Below are positions 6,157 through 7,974 of a stretch of 7,974 nt of DNA, piece by piece. The notes beneath the pieces were generated by a model that saw only the letters and a program-made list of their open reading frames with translations, was not told where the DNA came from and searched no databases. The position numbers and the translations under genes are program-made. This stretch comes from Candidatus Njordarchaeum guaymasense (lineage in GTDB: Archaea; Asgardarchaeota; Njordarchaeia; Njordarchaeales; Njordarchaeaceae). The stretch is from NCBI GenBank assembly GCA_030587605.1, contig JAUQYT010000279.1:1-7974 (forward strand). Direction: 5' to 3'. Within the stretch, counting starts at the first letter, position 1. The number at the start of each line of letters is the position of its first letter.

Positions 6157-6764
6157 TACTCTCCCTTTTCATGCTCATTCAACAGAGCGTTAAAGGCTTC
6201 GTAAAAAGTTGTCCTTGGCGACTCCCTGTCCTTCATTAGCTTAAGTAAAAATTTCTCCAAGCGATGATGAACGGATCTCCGATATCTGCGAGATGAAAGA
6301 GCGAGTAGCCGACTGGCAACTTGGGACCCAGTTTGGAAAGCTCTGGTCCCAACAACCTCGTAACAGCATCTAGAAAAGAAAATCGAAGTTCTGGGAAAGG
6401 AAAAGGTGAAAATCAAGATTACACTTGCAAAGGCGAGACCAATTCCGGGAATACCGCCGAAACGGCCAATTAGCTTCTTTATTCTGAGCCTATCATCCTG
6501 TTCACCCAATGATTCTTTGATCATCTTTCTAATGAAATGGTCGTCTACATCTGAAATCAGTTTCAGAATCCTTTTTCTTCTTCTGCCAAGCAATCTCCCC
6601 TGATATTTCCATTCTATAATCTGGATCAATTCGTCTTTAGTAAGCTCTTTAGTACTCCTGAGCCTATCACCTAGGTCTTTTTCTAAACCAGTGCTTTATT
6701 AGACCTCTTCTTGATCGTACTTGCGAGACCAGAATAAGATTGACTCTTTATCCAGATTAACCAC
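6156..6764 (-). pseudogene. Helix-hairpin-helix protein gene interrupted by TAA TAA
   Basis: A frame starting at GTG 6764 encodes VNLDKESILFWSRKYDQEEV, meets two consecutive TAA codons (6696-6701), then continues as STGLEKDLGDRLRSTKELTK and DELIQIIEWKYQGRLLGRRR to a TAA at 6156-6158. After the double stop it carries a helix-hairpin-helix motif (GRFGGIPGIGLAFASVIL, residues about 55-72 counted from TTG 6629), typical of non-specific DNA binding in glycosylase-like and repair proteins. A perfectly placed TATA box for GTG 6764 shows the true start. An in-frame TTG at 6629 could restart a 157-residue product. The segment after the motif (FTFSFPRTSIFFSRCCYEVV) looks distorted and may hide a compensated frameshift. 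The gene overlaps rusA by one base, so expression and role are probably linked. Confidence 0.6.
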
Positions 6765-6786
6765 GAATCAAGATTGTTGTCGCTGA

Positions 6787-6795
6787 TTTATAAAA
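6787..6795 (-). promoter_or_regulatory. TATA box for the HhH-RusA operon
   Basis: The minus strand reads TTTATAAAT, centred at 6791. Transcription should begin about 26 bases on, near 6765, exactly at the GTG at 6764, so the operon mRNA is predicted to be leaderless. This is the best promoter match in the window. Confidence 0.65.
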
Positions 6796-6827
6796 GGAGG
6801 ATAGTAAGCTAGAAAATACAAATTTCC

Positions 6828-7921
6828 TTAATCGGTCGCAGGCAGTTTGATTATCGCTTCATTTGTTGGTAGCGTTGTGACGAATTCCCAACCTTGAACT
6901 ATCCAATTCTTAACTTCATCCATGGGAACTATCTTCTGTTTGCTAGCTCCATTGAGTCCGAGAGCTTGCATAGACTTCTTTTGAATGAGATCCTGAATCT
7001 GTTGTGGAGTCAATTCTCCGATGTTTCCCAATTGACTTAGTTCTTCATCGGAGTAACCTGCCATCCTCAAGAATTGCTCGTTAAATGTCTTGATGACCTG
7101 GTCCTGTGTCATGCCCTCCTTTTTCGTTGTCATCAGGTATTTCTCCGCAGCTTTTGCATACGCTTCCCTCATCTTCTCGATCACGTCTTCAGACAGTCGT
7201 TTGCTTACAGTGTAGGTTGCTTCCATGTCTCCTTTGTGCCCCATCCAGAACACGCGCCAATCTCTGATTATCAAACCGTCTGATTCGGCTATCATCAGCC
7301 TAGTATCAAAGTATCTCCTGAAAACGTATGGTCTCCACTGGAAGCCCGCGTTCCTGATTGGCTTTCTCATCAGATCCCCTATGTTTATTGTCCGTATATG
7401 TTGGCCAGCCAATTTTGCCGTGAAAGGAGTTATCAGAGCAGATTTCGGCTGAAGGTTCTCACCCCTCCTTAAGCGCCATTCTAAGTATTGTTTGAGGTAG
7501 CCGCATCTCTCGCTGCAGAGAAAAGTGAAAAATTGATTCTTGGTCTTGGACAAAGTTTTCCGGACGATGACCGTTGTCGGTATGTTCTTGAAATCCACAA
7601 CGCCGTCTTCGATGACCATCTCCGGAAAGTCGCGTATCTGCAAACCGTCGTCGCCCAGGAAGTCGCCCAATACTTCAAGCCTTAGGCCAGAGAAAGCGAC
7701 AAGAGAACATGCGACCTTGGCCCTCAGGTCTGCCGCATTGAACATCTTCGCAAGCTCTTCGGGCGTGGGAGGCCTCTCATCCGCTAAGGCTTGCCCTTTG
7801 GGTCGCGACTACGTTCTATGCTCTTAACGATGCCATCCAGGTCGTCCTTGAATCGTAAGGAATCAAGTGATAACAGGACAGAAAGATTACCAACATTTGT
7901 GGCAGTCTGTTGAGTCTTGGA
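6828..7921 (-). pseudogene. Tyrosine recombinase (integrase), frame broken near its linker
   Basis: The main frame (from a TAG at 7809-7811 down to TAA at 6828-6830) holds the whole catalytic domain: SGLRLE (first Arg), a K-rich hairpin (RKTLSKTKNQFFTF), YVFRRYFDTR (Tyr in place of the usual His before the second Arg), MGHKGD (His) and ATYTV (nucleophile Tyr). Coding clearly extends above the ATG at 7745 (KGQALADERPPTPEELAK). Above 7796 it continues in another frame, in which KDDLDGIVKSIERSRDPKG runs down to the TAG at 7784-7786. The join lies at a CCCAAAG heptamer. The N-terminal core-binding domain is not seen; a TGA (7922-7924) closes the upper frame and no normal start codon follows it. 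It is therefore probably a truncated or decayed integrase, unless further frame changes lie upstream. The C-terminus carries a 90-residue tail with a Gln-rich helical part. Confidence 0.75.
7796..7802 (-). other. Candidate -1 frameshift heptamer in the integrase
   Basis: The minus strand reads C CCA AAG in the upstream frame, matching the X XXY YYZ form. Slipping back one base gives CCC AAA then GGG CAA GCC and joins DPKG to QALADERPPTPEEL. The upstream frame otherwise stops at a TAG three codons later. A GCAAGC/GCTTGC pairing (7789-7794 with 7750-7755) begins only one base after the heptamer, closer than usual stimulators, so structural support is weak. A simple one-base deletion explains the data as well. 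Confidence 0.35.
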
Positions 7922-7974
7922 TCACTGTTCACAAGTGGCTAAGGGAGGAGCCCATTCCTGGACAGGGAGACTTC

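Noticed and set aside
7074..7827. Several plus-strand open frames opposite the integrase
   Set aside because: They are shadows of the integrase frame with no motifs of their own.
1..7974. tRNA, rRNA or CRISPR arrays
   Set aside because: No T-loop-like GTTCRANNC with a pairing acceptor stem was found, and no regularly spaced repeats; the GTTCGAAC near 997-1004 lacks cloverleaf context.
7922..7974. Integrase N-terminal domain in the last 53 bases
   Set aside because: All three minus-strand frames are short or stopped here and none resembles a core-binding domain.

Overview
This is a moderate-GC, gene-dense window that is almost certainly archaeal. The evidence is a set of A/T-rich TATA-like boxes about 25-27 nt upstream of plausible transcription starts, with GTG, TTG and ATG starts at or just after the predicted transcript start. 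The window also carries a tyrosine recombinase of the archaeal kind. The phylum cannot be fixed from the sequence; the integrase style resembles Nitrososphaerota (Thaumarchaeota) or relatives, and that is an inference. The content is accessory: two integrase remnants, a RusA-type resolvase, orphan membrane proteins and several broken genes.

Layout, left to right. 1-423: a doubtful coding fragment at the left edge, then nothing clear. 424-972 (-): an unrecognised beta-rich protein. 1136-2285: an endonuclease/exonuclease/phosphatase (EEP) family enzyme (1176-2207, -) flanked by two near-identical 22-bp direct repeats. 2356-2496 (+): a C-terminal scrap of a tyrosine recombinase whose catalytic Tyr appears replaced by Cys. 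2619-3822 (+): a papain-family (C1) cysteine protease followed directly by a chagasin-family (I42) inhibitor of papain-like proteases. 3995-4664 (-): a two-helix membrane protein with an overlapping lysine-rich micro-ORF. 4722-5007 (+): a degenerate ORF starting at a palindromic TATA region. 5009-5506 (-): a membrane-anchored single-pass protein. 5578-6764 (-): a compact probable operon of a helix-hairpin-helix protein interrupted by two consecutive TAA codons, a RusA-family Holliday-junction resolvase with all catalytic residues, and a small unknown protein. 6828-7921 (-): a tyrosine recombinase catalytic domain whose reading frame changes exactly at a canonical -1 slippery heptamer.

How the genes may fit together. 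The two integrase remnants bracket the protease/inhibitor and RusA blocks, which suggests a decayed integrated element or integration hotspot. The best functional story is the linked protease and inhibitor: the catalytic tetrad of the protease and the three inhibitory loops of the chagasin are all present, and neither protein has a signal peptide, so they look like an intracellular protease-antidote or protease-regulator pair. The frequent frame breaks in the other genes mean either real decay of mobile DNA or sequence errors; raw reads would separate these.
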